NCBI RefSeq assembly: GCF_000828085.3
Contig: NZ_JXCA02000001.1
Span: 718,741-782,740 of the forward strand
Source of the DNA: Scytonema tolypothrichoides VB-61278
GTDB taxonomy: Bacteria; Cyanobacteriota; Cyanobacteriia; Cyanobacteriales; Nostocaceae
Reading direction: 5' to 3'
Length of the DNA: 64,000 nt
Below, one piece after another: positions 20,801 through 28,957 of the stretch (positions are counted from its first letter, which is position 1; each line of letters opens with the position of its first letter). A program made the translations under genes and the position numbers. A model generated the notes under the pieces. It was not told where the DNA came from. It worked only from the letters and a program-made list of their open reading frames with translations, and made no database searches.

Positions 20801-21564
20801 AACTGCATCAGGTGCTGATGAATCTAGTTATTAACGCTCGCGATGCGATGCCAAAAGGCGGTGTTTTGAGTCTTTGTGCCGAAAATTTCTTGATTGACGA
20901 AAACTATGCCAGAATGAATCTTGATGCAACTGTTGGACCCCACATTCTCATCACCGTTAAGGATACTGGAATTGGTATGCCTCCGGAAGTATTGGATAGA
21001 ATTTTTGAGCCTTTTTTTACAACCAAAGAGATTGGAAAAGGTTCAGGACTAGGTCTTTCAACTGTGCTTGGTATTATGAAAAGCCACGGTGGTTTTATCA
21101 GTGTTTCTAGCAAGGTTGGTAAAGGAACACAATTTAAAGTCTTCTTAAAAGCAGTTTTAGAAAACCAAACGCCGCTAGAAGAATCTTTGGAATTGCCTAT
21201 GGGAAATGGAGAATTGATTTTGGTCGCAGATGATGAGGCTGAAATTCGAGAAATTACCAAAATTACGCTGGAAAAGTACAACTATAAAGTGTTAACAGCT
21301 TGTGATGGCATTGAGGCAATTGCATCATATGCTCAAAATCGAGAAGAAATTAAACTCGTGTTTATGGATATGATGATGCCAGGTGTGGATGGTTTAACCA
21401 CCATCCGTGCTTTGCTAAAAATGAATCCATGCCTCAAGATTATGGCTGCAAGTGGACTTGCAGACAATAAGCAATTGACGCAATCTCTTGGGATCGAAAC
21501 ATTTTTGTTAAAGCCTTACACTATTAAGCAATTGTTACAAGCATTGCACAAAATTCTAAACTAA
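17866..21564 (+). CDS. Hybrid sensor histidine kinase (GAF, five PAS, HisKA, HATPase, receiver)
   Basis: 1232 residues, soluble. In order: coiled coil (5-55), GAF domain (about 60-215), five PAS/PAC units (about 235-870, each ending in the ITERK-type motif), HisKA with phospho-acceptor His879 in GIAHDLNNTLAP, HATPase_c with the N, G1 (DTGIGM) and G2 (GSGLGLSTV) boxes, and a C-terminal receiver with Asp1168 in VFMDMMMPG. The HDLNN form of the H-box is typical of this PAS-rich class. The GAF shows no chromophore-type DXCF motif, so it is probably not a phytochrome-like photoreceptor. No regulator gene lies beside it. Its 3' end overlaps the convergent menF by nine bases. Confidence 0.93.
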   Translation: MKDEDKTKEQLIEELTALRQNLSLVKQLATQQQQTQETLRQQHERERRQVQKEQALNRVIQSIRNSLDLETIFTTAAYEITQLVPADRVEIVQYIPERQLWVNVADYHHTPDLPSALGVEIPDAGNEIATRLKRLEVVQIEDASTCSDEINRSLAQTYCGAWLLVPVHFGSTIWGSLSLVRNRHPSSPWQQEEVELTCAVADQLAIAIHQSTLLLQLQTELTERKQIEADLQEKQHFIERIVETTPDLIYVYDLVEQRNVYVNRQVVEILGYSSQQIQAMRETMLPHLVHPDDMARVREYHNRFQTLKEGEVIELEYRMKDAKGEWRWLCSRDTVFSKNADGLPVQVLGIAANITERKLAEAAISFQAHLLSAVEQAVIATDLDGRIIYWNRFAETLYGWSAVEVIGQNVLEVVTSETSQEQAAEIMSHLQRGESWSGEFLVRRRDGTLFPILITDSPIYDDKGVLVGIVGISIDITERNKAIAALQESEERFRTMADTAPVMIWMTGTDKLCNYFNKSWLEFTGRALEQELGNGWAELLHPDDLQLCIETYTTAVDARRSFTMEHRYRRFDGEYRWLFDTAIPRFHSDGSFAGYIGSGIDITEQKQMLEALQDSEARLRLTLDAARMVTWDWNITTNSVVDYNPMEPFCDLALGCNEHTFEAFLDAVYFEDRDRVVAAIRDAIDNQKDYEVEYRLVSSDGALHWMENKGQVYYDQTGKPVRMVGVGIDITDRKQAEQKIREQAAWLDVATDAIIVRDLENKIVFWNRSAERLYGWKAKDALGKNASELLYKKISPQLQEALSEVRLAGEWYGELSQVQKDGKEVIVETRWTLVRDEHGKPKSILTVNTDITEKKKLQTQFLRAQRLESLGTLASGIAHDLNNTLAPMLMSAQLLRMRISDERNQQLLETLETNAQRGAAMVRQVLSFARGVEGKRTILQIRHLISEIEQFAKQTFPKSIEFCTDIPANLWTVSGDATQLHQVLMNLVINARDAMPKGGVLSLCAENFLIDENYARMNLDATVGPHILITVKDTGIGMPPEVLDRIFEPFFTTKEIGKGSGLGLSTVLGIMKSHGGFISVSSKVGKGTQFKVFLKAVLENQTPLEESLELPMGNGELILVADDEAEIREITKITLEKYNYKVLTACDGIEAIASYAQNREEIKLVFMDMMMPGVDGLTTIRALLKMNPCLKIMAASGLADNKQLTQSLGIETFLLKPYTIKQLLQALHKILN

Positions 21565-22971
21565 TGCTTTTAGCAACGCTTGTAGTTTGAGTTGAACTTC
21601 TGCAAGTTCTTTGTCGGGATCGGAACCAGCAACGATACCGACACCGGCGTAGAGTCTGGCGCGATCGCCATCTATAAGTGCTGAACGAATTCCAACAATA
21701 AACTCACAGTTTCCCTCCAAGTCTACCCATCCAAGCGGCGCAGCATATAAACCTCTTTCAAAGCTTTCATAACGACGAATTTCCCGACAAGCAACTTCTT
21801 GGGAAGTACCTGCAACCGCTGGTGTAGGATGCAGTTGAGCAACTATCTTTAAAGGATGGACATCAGCGGGAACTAACGCGCTGATAGGTGTCCACAAATG
21901 CTGAATATTTGATAATTGTCGCAAGCGGGGTGCTAAGACTTGAGGTAGTAAACCTAGTTGAGAGAGACGTTGAGTGATAAAATCAATCACTAACGAATGT
22001 TCGTGTCTTTCTTTCTCACTATTGAGCAAACGACTCGCATTGTTAGCATCTTCACCAGGTGTTTTACCTCGTGGCGCAGATCCAGCCAAAGCATCAGTCA
22101 TTAACTGTTGTTCTTGAATATTAATTAAGCGTTCCGGACTTGCCCCGATAAAATTTTGTCCTTTACCATTACTCTGAGAAAATACATAACAATTAGGATG
22201 CAACTGTCTCAGGTTATTTAAAGATTTTATGACATTCAAATGAGCATTTGACCTAACATCTAGTATATCCGCCAAGACAACTTTAGTTAAATCATGAGAC
22301 TGGATTTTTTCCAAAGCTGACAAGACGGAACACTTAAAATGTTGAGGATTTGCAACAGATTTATGACTAAATTTCGGCAAAGAGTAATCAAGAGTTTGCG
22401 AGTTGGATTGTAAAGAATTGATAATTTCTAGTTTTCTCGATAAACTTTGCAATATTCTTTGAATATTTGTGTCAGTGTGAATAATTGTATTCATCACCAA
22501 CACACAACGGTCATTTTTAACAGCCACTTGCCAACGTGGAAGAAATATGGTAGCAGCAGAAAATGGATAATCTGGTTGGGTATTTTGATCAAAAAAACTA
22601 AAACTACATAAAAATCGAGTTCCAAAAAAAGCTTGATTCGTTCTAGAAAAGCTAGTTATATTTTGAACACATTCTTTGATGAACTCTTCCGATTTTGCAA
22701 AACGGTCTTTCCCTGCAATTTCTATTTTCGCGACAGCATCAACAGCAGCCAGGGCTTCCTTTTGTCCTTTCTTTTCCCAATAAAAACTAACCTTATTTGG
22801 CTGTGCTAATTTATCAAGTACAACCAAGGGGTCAACCCAGTCAATGTCTAGCGCGAAGCTTGCAATTTGCGTGTCATTATTCTTAATGCAGTTTTGTTGA
22901 ACAGCTAAAAGAAAACAGTATAGTTCCTTATTATAGACAAAAAAGTCAGCATTACATGAAGAAACTGTCAT
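21556..22971 (-). CDS. menF: Isochorismate synthase
   Basis: 471 residues of the chorismate-binding family. The C-terminal catalytic half is clear: IGASPERLI, the MTDALAGSAPRGKTPGED stretch, KERHEHSLVIDFI, HPTPAVAGTSQEVA and YAGVGIVAGSDPDKELAE with the Mg-binding glutamates. It converts chorismate to isochorismate, the first step to phylloquinone in cyanobacteria. The N-terminal half is divergent, as usual. It is divergent from menC, with a common upstream region of about 117 bases. Siderophore-type EntC is excluded by the men context. Confidence 0.93.
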   Translation of the reverse strand: MTVSSCNADFFVYNKELYCFLLAVQQNCIKNNDTQIASFALDIDWVDPLVVLDKLAQPNKVSFYWEKKGQKEALAAVDAVAKIEIAGKDRFAKSEEFIKECVQNITSFSRTNQAFFGTRFLCSFSFFDQNTQPDYPFSAATIFLPRWQVAVKNDRCVLVMNTIIHTDTNIQRILQSLSRKLEIINSLQSNSQTLDYSLPKFSHKSVANPQHFKCSVLSALEKIQSHDLTKVVLADILDVRSNAHLNVIKSLNNLRQLHPNCYVFSQSNGKGQNFIGASPERLINIQEQQLMTDALAGSAPRGKTPGEDANNASRLLNSEKERHEHSLVIDFITQRLSQLGLLPQVLAPRLRQLSNIQHLWTPISALVPADVHPLKIVAQLHPTPAVAGTSQEVACREIRRYESFERGLYAAPLGWVDLEGNCEFIVGIRSALIDGDRARLYAGVGIVAGSDPDKELAEVQLKLQALLKALV

Positions 22972-23040
22972 GGATCTAGAAAGAGTAAATTTTCTTTAAG
23001 TTAACTTCCAAAAGAATGATATTTCGTGGTCGTATTTCTA

Positions 23041-23073
23041 CAGGTAACACAAAACAGTTACCTTTTTACCTGC
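23041..23073 (+). promoter_or_regulatory. Inverted repeat in the menF-menC divergent region
   Basis: AGGTAAC (23042-23048) and GTTACCT (23057-23063) form a perfect 7-bp inverted repeat with an eight-base loop, followed by TTTT and a third half-site TACCTG (68-73). It ends 16 bases before the menC ATG. It could be an operator or a leader hairpin. Confidence 0.5.
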
Positions 23074-23088
23074 ACTGACAAGCTTATA

Positions 23089-24159
23089 ATGCGATATCGA
23101 TTTGAGTTTCGTCCTTATCAGCAAAAATTTGTGACTTCTCTCATGACAAGTCATGGGATTTGGGATATCCGCGAAGGAATTATTCTTCGTCTCACCGATG
23201 AAACAGGAAAAATCGGCTGGGGGGAAATTGCACCCATCAGTTGGTTTGGTTCAGAAACTTTAGAACAAGCTTTAGAATTTTGCCATCAGCTTCCAGAGGA
23301 AATCACACAAGAGACGATTTTCTCTATTCCTGACGAGTTACCCTCGTGTCAATTTGGATTCGAGTCTGCTTGGGAAACGATTAGCACCCTCACCCGCCCG
23401 GAAATGAATTTAAACCCTACGCGGTTGTTGGGACTGGTACAAGATCTGATAAAAATTGAAACATTAAGCTATAGCGCTTTATTACCAGCTGGGGAAGCGG
23501 CGCTAGAGGCATGGCAAAAGCTGTGGAAGGAGGGATATCGTACCTTTAAGTGGAAGATAGGTGTTTATCCAATTGCTCAGGAATTAGAGATTTTTGAGTT
23601 ACTCTCTCAAATTTTACCAGCTTCCGCAAAATTACGATTAGATGCCAACGGCGGACTTAGCTATGAAGAAGCTCAGTTATGGCTCGAAAAGTGCGATGAT
23701 ATCAAAGGAAATGAAGAATTTTGCTTAGAAATTGAATTTCTTGAGCAGCCTTTGTCTGTGGATCAATTTGCGGCGATGTTGGAGTTGAGTCATTGTTATC
23801 AGACGGCGATCGCCCTAGATGAATCTGTCGCCACACTCAACCAACTCGCCACATGCTTCCAACAAGGTTGGCGAGAAATTTTTGTGATTAAGCCTGGTAT
23901 AGTCGGTTCACCAGCACGTCTGCGTCAGTTTTGTCAACAGCATAAAATTGATGCTGTATTTTCATCCGTGTTTGAAACCGCAATTGGTAGACAAGCCGCA
24001 CTCCAGATCGCAGCCGAATTATCACGGACACTTTCCTCAACGGGGGGAACCCCCGCACGGAAGTGTCCTCCTCAGCGTAACAGAGCAGTGGGTTTTGGTG
24101 TCAACCATTGGTTTACTCAACAACAGACTTCGCCCGAAGAATTATGGAAAAAACTCTAG
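23089..24159 (+). CDS. menC: o-Succinylbenzoate synthase
   Basis: About 356 residues of the enolase superfamily, dehydrating SHCHC to o-succinylbenzoate in phylloquinone synthesis. The KxK acid-base pair is in TFKWKIGVYP; metal ligands are in LRLDANGGL, LEIEFLEQPL and IALDESV, and the second-face lysine is in FVIKPGIVGSP. ATG 23089 (MRYRFEFRPYQQKF) is chosen over the GTG 23026, whose extra 21 residues are not family-like and read through the inverted repeat. Near the C-terminus an in-frame palindromic repeat adds about 15 residues (24026-24068). Its end overlaps menE by 16 bases. Confidence 0.93.
   Translation: MRYRFEFRPYQQKFVTSLMTSHGIWDIREGIILRLTDETGKIGWGEIAPISWFGSETLEQALEFCHQLPEEITQETIFSIPDELPSCQFGFESAWETISTLTRPEMNLNPTRLLGLVQDLIKIETLSYSALLPAGEAALEAWQKLWKEGYRTFKWKIGVYPIAQELEIFELLSQILPASAKLRLDANGGLSYEEAQLWLEKCDDIKGNEEFCLEIEFLEQPLSVDQFAAMLELSHCYQTAIALDESVATLNQLATCFQQGWREIFVIKPGIVGSPARLRQFCQQHKIDAVFSSVFETAIGRQAALQIAAELSRTLSSTGGTPARKCPPQRNRAVGFGVNHWFTQQQTSPEELWKKL
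24026..24068. repeat. Palindromic repeat inserted in frame within menC
   Basis: The outer arms GGACACTTTCC and GGAAGTGTCC (one bulged base) enclose an inner perfect hairpin CGGGGG-GAA-CCCCCG (24041-24055). The repeat reads as TLSSTGGTPARKCPP, between the family-typical AAELS and NRAVGFGVNHWF segments. Confidence 0.7.
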
Positions 24160-25556
24160 AAAATTTTGTGCAGGATGCATCTTGCCAGCCTCTCTCTAGA
24201 CTTAGGCTCATATGTCATGATAGCCATTTATTTGCTCAATTAACCGAACAACTCTATTTAGAATTAACCCAGTTTTCATACTATCGAGGTACACCAATCA
24301 AAATTCTTTTAGCTGAACGCGAACCAGTGCGTTTTTTAGCAGGTTTTCTCGCGGCAAGTGCCGCCCGTTGTCCAGTTTTTCTTTGCAACCCCGACTGGAC
24401 AAAACAAGAATGGCAACAAGTTTTTGATTTAGTCAACCCAGATTTAATTTGGGGACTTGGAACTAAAAATTGGGGACAAAACAATTCCAAATTTCAAATT
24501 CCTATCATTCCATCTCCTCACTCAGGACTCATCATGATTCCCACGGGTGGTTCAACAGGAAAGATAAAATTTGCCATTCACACCTGGGAAACTTTAATGG
24601 CATCCGTGCGAGGATTTACAGAACATTTTCTGATTAATCATGTTAATTCTTTTTGTGTCTTACCCCTCTATCACGTCAGCGGGTTAATGCAATTTATGCG
24701 GTCGTTCACGACTGGTGGAAAACTAGTTATTCTGTCATTCAAAGAATTAGAATCTCCTCCAGTAGACACTATAGAACCATCAAAAAGTTTTATTTCTTTA
24801 GTGCCAACACAGTTACAGCGTCTGCTACAAAATCCAGAATTAACTCAGTGGCTATCCCAATTTAAAACCGTACTCTTAGGAGGTGGACCAGCGTGGAATG
24901 AACTTCTAGAAAAAGCAAGATATTACAATATTCGCTTATCTCCCACTTATGGGATGACGGAAACCGCCTCCCAAATTGCCACCCTCAAGCCAGACGAATT
25001 TCTTAATGGTAAAGAGAACTGTACTCAAATTCTCCCGCATGCTTCTGTAAAAATTTGCAATGATCAAGGCGAGGAATTGAATTCAAATCAAATCGGAAAC
25101 ATCACAATCTCTTCTCAAGCGATCGCCCTAGGATACTATCCTAACATCTGGGAAAATCAGACTTACTTACAACTAGATGATTTGGGTTTCTTAGATAATC
25201 AAGGTTATTTACATATCGTCGGACGTAACAGCGACAAAATTATAACAGGCGGTGAAAATGTCTATCCAATAGAAGTTGAATCATCTATTCGATCAACAAA
25301 AATGGTAGCAGATGTATGTGTCATCGGCATACCAGATAAACTCTGGGGACAAGCAGTCACAGCAATTTACATTCCCAAAGACTCCAATACCTCTGATATA
25401 GAAATCCGAAACCTACTAAAAGATAAACTCAGCAAATTTAAAATTCCCAAAAATTGGATTCCTGTACAAACCTTACCTCGCAACTCCCAAGGTAAAATCA
25501 ATCGCCAACAGCTACAGCAAATAGCCACAAAATTTATTTCCAACTTTGACACATGA
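24144..25556 (+). CDS. menE: o-Succinylbenzoate-CoA ligase
   Basis: 470 residues of the ANL superfamily. The P-loop IPTGGSTGKIKF, PTYGMTETASQ, the DDLGFLDNQGYLHIVGRNSDKIITGGENVYP hinge region (given here in part) and the catalytic lysine motif SQGKINR are visible. It activates o-succinylbenzoate as its CoA thioester. ATG 24144 (MEKTLENFV) is preferred to the upstream frame start at 24108: it overlaps menC by 16 bases, consistent with translational coupling. Confidence 0.92.
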   Translation: MEKTLENFVQDASCQPLSRLRLICHDSHLFAQLTEQLYLELTQFSYYRGTPIKILLAEREPVRFLAGFLAASAARCPVFLCNPDWTKQEWQQVFDLVNPDLIWGLGTKNWGQNNSKFQIPIIPSPHSGLIMIPTGGSTGKIKFAIHTWETLMASVRGFTEHFLINHVNSFCVLPLYHVSGLMQFMRSFTTGGKLVILSFKELESPPVDTIEPSKSFISLVPTQLQRLLQNPELTQWLSQFKTVLLGGGPAWNELLEKARYYNIRLSPTYGMTETASQIATLKPDEFLNGKENCTQILPHASVKICNDQGEELNSNQIGNITISSQAIALGYYPNIWENQTYLQLDDLGFLDNQGYLHIVGRNSDKIITGGENVYPIEVESSIRSTKMVADVCVIGIPDKLWGQAVTAIYIPKDSNTSDIEIRNLLKDKLSKFKIPKNWIPVQTLPRNSQGKINRQQLQQIATKFISNFDT

Positions 25557-25578
25557 CAAGCGTGCAAGTGCCCATTAA

Positions 25579-25680
25579 TTTATCTGCATTTATCTGCATT
25601 TATCTGCATTTATCTGCATTTATCTGCATTTATCTGCATTTATCTGTATTTATCTGCATTTATCTGCGTGCATCTGCGGT
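25579..25680. repeat. 10-bp tandem repeat (TATCTGCATT)
   Basis: Eight nearly identical units of TATCTGCATT run from 25581 to 25660 (one has T for C), with two degenerate units after them. The array lies 22 bases after the menE stop, between menE and the convergent menI. The period is close to one turn of DNA. Confidence 0.9.
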
Positions 25681-25736
25681 TCCAAATCATCCCAAATTTG
25701 ACTTTTACAAAAAATTTACTCTTAATTCCCAACATT

Positions 25737-26183
25737 TCAAACGACCCCTCTTGACTTCCTTCTCTCTGCCGTCTCTGCGCCTCTCTTGTTCATTTCCAAC
25801 CATTGCTTCATATTTTCTGGCAACTCTGTTTTCGTTCTGCTACTTGTCTCAATACAAACGTGCCTAGTAACTACTTTAGCAGCTATCACCTCACCAACTA
25901 TCACCTCATAAGCCACTTCAAACCTATCAACACTAAGCTGTTGAGGCATTAGCCTAATAACCAAATTGTCCCCACAATATAGCGGACGAAAAAAGTCCAC
26001 ATTAGCATGAACAATCGGAAAAGCTACAGAAGGATTCGTAAAAAAATCTTTGAGATTAATGCCAGATACAATTAGAGACTCTTCATAAGCCTCATGACAA
26101 ATACTCAAGATATTGGCAAAGTAAACTACCCCAGCAGCATCAGTATCTTGAAAGCGAATGGTGCGGTTATATGTAAAGGCCAT
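25737..26183 (-). CDS. menI: 1,4-Dihydroxy-2-naphthoyl-CoA thioesterase
   Basis: About 148 residues with a hot-dog fold. The 4-hydroxybenzoyl-CoA thioesterase motif is at the start ([17 protein letters not shown]), with the catalytic Asp at position 15. Cyanobacterial homologues next to men genes release DHNA from its CoA ester in phylloquinone synthesis. ATG 26183 is used; the TTG four codons upstream is less likely. The C-terminal tail after about residue 130 is Arg/Glu-rich ([17 protein letters not shown]) and looks like read-through of intergenic repeat. It is convergent with menE. Confidence 0.88.
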   Translation of the reverse strand: MAFTYNRTIRFQDTDAAGVVYFANILSICHEAYEESLIVSGINLKDFFTNPSVAFPIVHANVDFFRPLYCGDNLVIRLMPQQLSVDRFEVAYEVIVGEVIAAKVVTRHVCIETSSRTKTELPENMKQWLEMNKRGAETAERRKSRGVV

Positions 26184-26275
26184 AATTAAAGCCAAAGTTC
26201 AAGCCAAAGTTCAAAAATATATAGCAAACAAATAGCCTGCTACAGTAAACAATCTTACCGCAATTATCTGTTTTA

Positions 26276-27364
26276 TCAGTTTAATGGGTAATAAATATCC
26301 TCAGAGCAAGGATTGAGGTAAGGACGCTGTAAATCAATACCAAGCCGAGTAAAATGTAACTGAATTGCCCTCATCCGTTCATCAGTTGAATCGTTATCTT
26401 GTTGCCAAACTTCCAACAAAGCATTCGCCACGATTTGACAGCGATTCATGCCAAAACTTTCTTGTACCGAAAATTTTTGACTCAGTTCTTCAGCTAAACT
26501 CAACCCAGGTGCTAAAAACTTGGTAAACAAGGGGATTTCTGTGTGGAAATGAGATTGATGTTCTGCATAGACACTTCTTAAGACTTTTCGCACTGCTGGA
26601 TAGTCTTCCCGTTCAAAGGATAGCACTCCTGAATCATAGCGTCCATAAGCAGCCCGATTGTGTAACACCTGAAAACTAAAGGGAATTGCAGCAGCGTTCA
26701 GTTGTTGTGTGAGGCTATTCATAAGGGCTAAAGCACCCATTGGAGTCACATTAAAGTAAATTCGCCCTGCCCCCAAATCAGTATCCGGGTTACTCTGCAA
26801 ATCCTGTCCGACATTGCTAACCGCTACGTAAAAGCCGTTTTGCAGTCGATTTTTAGGCATCCATATATCGATCAAATCTCCTACCTTGGCAGTTGGCGTT
26901 GACGGTTCTAGATTGTGATTGTACTCAACATACAACGTCAAACCACCTTTGCTCACAGCAATACTACCATCTGGTTCCCGTCGCAACAGCTGCCAACCAG
27001 CATCAAAGTAGCCTATTCCATGATTACTGATATGTAGTAACTCGTAAAATTGCCAATCCATCTCTAAAATAGAATGGCTTTCCAAGTTTTTATATGGCAA
27101 GTCATGACTGACATCACTACTGAGTGACAACGTGGTTTGCAGAGAACCATTATAATAAATACCGTGAAGGAAATTCCGCAATAGTAAAGCAAGATATTTG
27201 TGTTGTAATGCTGGCGAGTTTTGTCGAAATCGCTCTGCTATTTTAGATGGTAGTCCAAAGGGTTGATATTTTGGATGGCGAATGCAAAAGTTGGATTGAA
27301 TTTGGATATTGCTAGCAATATCCAATAGAGAATTTAGCAGTGGTTTGGTAGAAGACTCTAGCAT
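26276..27364 (-). CDS. HopA1-domain protein (putative Ser/Thr-phosphate lyase partner)
   Basis: 362 residues. The C-terminal two thirds match the HopA1 family (named after a Pseudomonas type III effector): GYFDAGWQLLRREPDGSIAV, KGGLTLYVEYN, GFYVAVSNVG, GRIYFNVTP, the FSFQVLHNRAAYGRYDSGVL core and SFGMNRCQIVA. In thioamitide and class V lanthipeptide clusters a HopA1-domain protein works with an APH-like kinase to dehydrate Ser/Thr of a peptide. Here the APH-like gene is immediately upstream on the same strand, 114 bases away. Function as a lyase in this organism is inference; the family call is firm. An effector role is unlikely because there is no type III secretion system. Confidence 0.85.
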   Translation of the reverse strand: MLESSTKPLLNSLLDIASNIQIQSNFCIRHPKYQPFGLPSKIAERFRQNSPALQHKYLALLLRNFLHGIYYNGSLQTTLSLSSDVSHDLPYKNLESHSILEMDWQFYELLHISNHGIGYFDAGWQLLRREPDGSIAVSKGGLTLYVEYNHNLEPSTPTAKVGDLIDIWMPKNRLQNGFYVAVSNVGQDLQSNPDTDLGAGRIYFNVTPMGALALMNSLTQQLNAAAIPFSFQVLHNRAAYGRYDSGVLSFEREDYPAVRKVLRSVYAEHQSHFHTEIPLFTKFLAPGLSLAEELSQKFSVQESFGMNRCQIVANALLEVWQQDNDSTDERMRAIQLHFTRLGIDLQRPYLNPCSEDIYYPLN

Positions 27365-27453
27365 GAGTGGAACTTATCAAAGAAGAATTAATAGTTATCA
27401 GTTATCAAGGAAGCGCCGCAGTTATCAGGTAGGAAACAGACTCGTCCACCCCT

Positions 27454-27478
27454 TGTTCACTGTTCACTGTTCACTGTT
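27454..27478. repeat. Heptamer tandem repeat (GTTCACT)
   Basis: Three copies of GTTCACT plus a partial one lie directly after the stop of the APH-like gene, in the gap to the HopA1 gene. It is a cyanobacterial STRR. Confidence 0.75.
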
Positions 27479-28717
27479 TTAACAACCGCGCAGACGAGTT
27501 TTGTTATAATAAAGACGAAGCAAATTCTTCTCTGTTTTTGGATGAGAGAGTTGAACAAACTTTGCAAACAGCTTTAAGATTTCTGACTCTGTGATTCCAA
27601 AAACAGTCAGTACAGACTCTTGTGGTCTTGTGAGTAAGCTTTTAGCAAATTTAAACATACAAATACTGGAATTATCAAAGTATTTGTGAGAGTTTATTTT
27701 TTCCTTGATTCGATGAAGTAGAACTAAACCCGCAAATTGGATAACTCGTTGAACAAATTCACAACGATACTCAAGAATCACTGGGAAAGTATCAAGATAA
27801 GCTAAAATTAGAGTTAGTAGTGAAGGTTGGATAACTTCCAATGGAATCGCTGCAAGAAGTAATGATTCTTCTAACTCAATAGTCGGATCTACCACTAAGC
27901 TTTCTAACCAAAGTGTTAAGTAGCTTGCCACTAAAGTTCCCAAATCAAAAGCTGGATCTCCCCAGGAACAAGCTTCCCAATCAATCAGTCGTATAAGACA
28001 GTTGTCTAACTTCTCCCACCTTGAATGCACTAAAATATTTTCTAATTTCAGGTCATTATGAGTTAAACAGCAAGGATTCCATTCATACGCCAATTCTGCA
28101 ATTGCTGCTTCTAAACTCTCATAACCTTGATAAAGAGCGTAGAATTCGAGCGCATCTGTAGGAACATTACCAAAAATTTCCGGTCCAATTGACCCTATCC
28201 CTTGCGCTGGATTATAAAATTGATAGCGAAACTCTCCTTCAGGAGCAGTTGCCATAAAATCACGATACTCCCGGCGGTTGAAAGTGGCACGATGTAGTGC
28301 TCCCAAACTAGTACCAATAGCGCTCGCAATCGCTTTTGAAAAGTACAAATTTCTTTTATAAAAACTTGCTAGTTCAAAATACTCCTTAAGGTAGTGGCGA
28401 ACAAGAATAGATTTTTCTGGCTCAAAATGCACTACCAAAGATGCCGTCGCAGAAAGATTTCCTAATACTGGAAACTTTTGAAGTAATTGATGAAACAACC
28501 ACTCATTGAAAAACTCATGAGGATTTTCGTTATTATCAATACATCGTTCTTGCTTAACCAGTAGCTTCTGATTCCCAGGCAAAGTAACAACTAAATTAAA
28601 ATTTTTTGGACTCGTTTTCGGGAGTTCAGAATAGGAATTTGTACCTTCTTCTGAGCTACACAGACCTGCTTGATACAGATACTGAATAACATTCTGAGAA
28701 GACAGTGAAAGTACCAT
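27479..28717 (-). CDS. APH-family kinase paired with HopA1 protein
   Basis: 412 residues with a protein-kinase-like aminoglycoside-phosphotransferase fold. The catalytic loop is LTHNDLKLENILVH at about residue 217 (HxDxxxxN), and the metal-binding motif is IDWEACSWGDPAFDLG. The N-lobe lysine is likely in QKLLVKQE. Upstream is a divergent gene; downstream is the HopA1 gene. Family precedent: the LxmK and TvaC-type kinases that phosphorylate Ser/Thr in class V lanthipeptide and thioamitide precursors. Antibiotic or small-molecule phosphorylation is the alternative. No precursor peptide was found within 300 bases on either side. Confidence 0.85.
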   Translation of the reverse strand: MVLSLSSQNVIQYLYQAGLCSSEEGTNSYSELPKTSPKNFNLVVTLPGNQKLLVKQERCIDNNENPHEFFNEWLFHQLLQKFPVLGNLSATASLVVHFEPEKSILVRHYLKEYFELASFYKRNLYFSKAIASAIGTSLGALHRATFNRREYRDFMATAPEGEFRYQFYNPAQGIGSIGPEIFGNVPTDALEFYALYQGYESLEAAIAELAYEWNPCCLTHNDLKLENILVHSRWEKLDNCLIRLIDWEACSWGDPAFDLGTLVASYLTLWLESLVVDPTIELEESLLLAAIPLEVIQPSLLTLILAYLDTFPVILEYRCEFVQRVIQFAGLVLLHRIKEKINSHKYFDNSSICMFKFAKSLLTRPQESVLTVFGITESEILKLFAKFVQLSHPKTEKNLLRLYYNKTRLRGC

Positions 28718-28957
28718 GTCTTATTTCCTAAAGCGTAAAATTGCTCCTGAAACCACTATTTCAGTATTAGCTTTACTTCAGTGGTGTTCAGTAGATATTC
28801 ATGAATCGTGCAAATATCAATAACGATTAGCACAATATACTAATATCCGATTTATCAAAAACAAACCTGCCATTTTGGCAGTACTATTATGACTATTGCT
28901 TTAAATTTTGCTCAATGCTCAGTCAATTCTTTGAAACGATAATGTTCAGAAATAACA

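Noticed and set aside
25579..25680. Tandem array considered as CRISPR
   Set aside because: Units are contiguous 10-mers with no spacers and no cas genes nearby.
28718..28957. Lanthipeptide precursor next to the APH-like gene
   Set aside because: Only frames under 20 codons occur, with no Ser/Thr/Cys-rich core.
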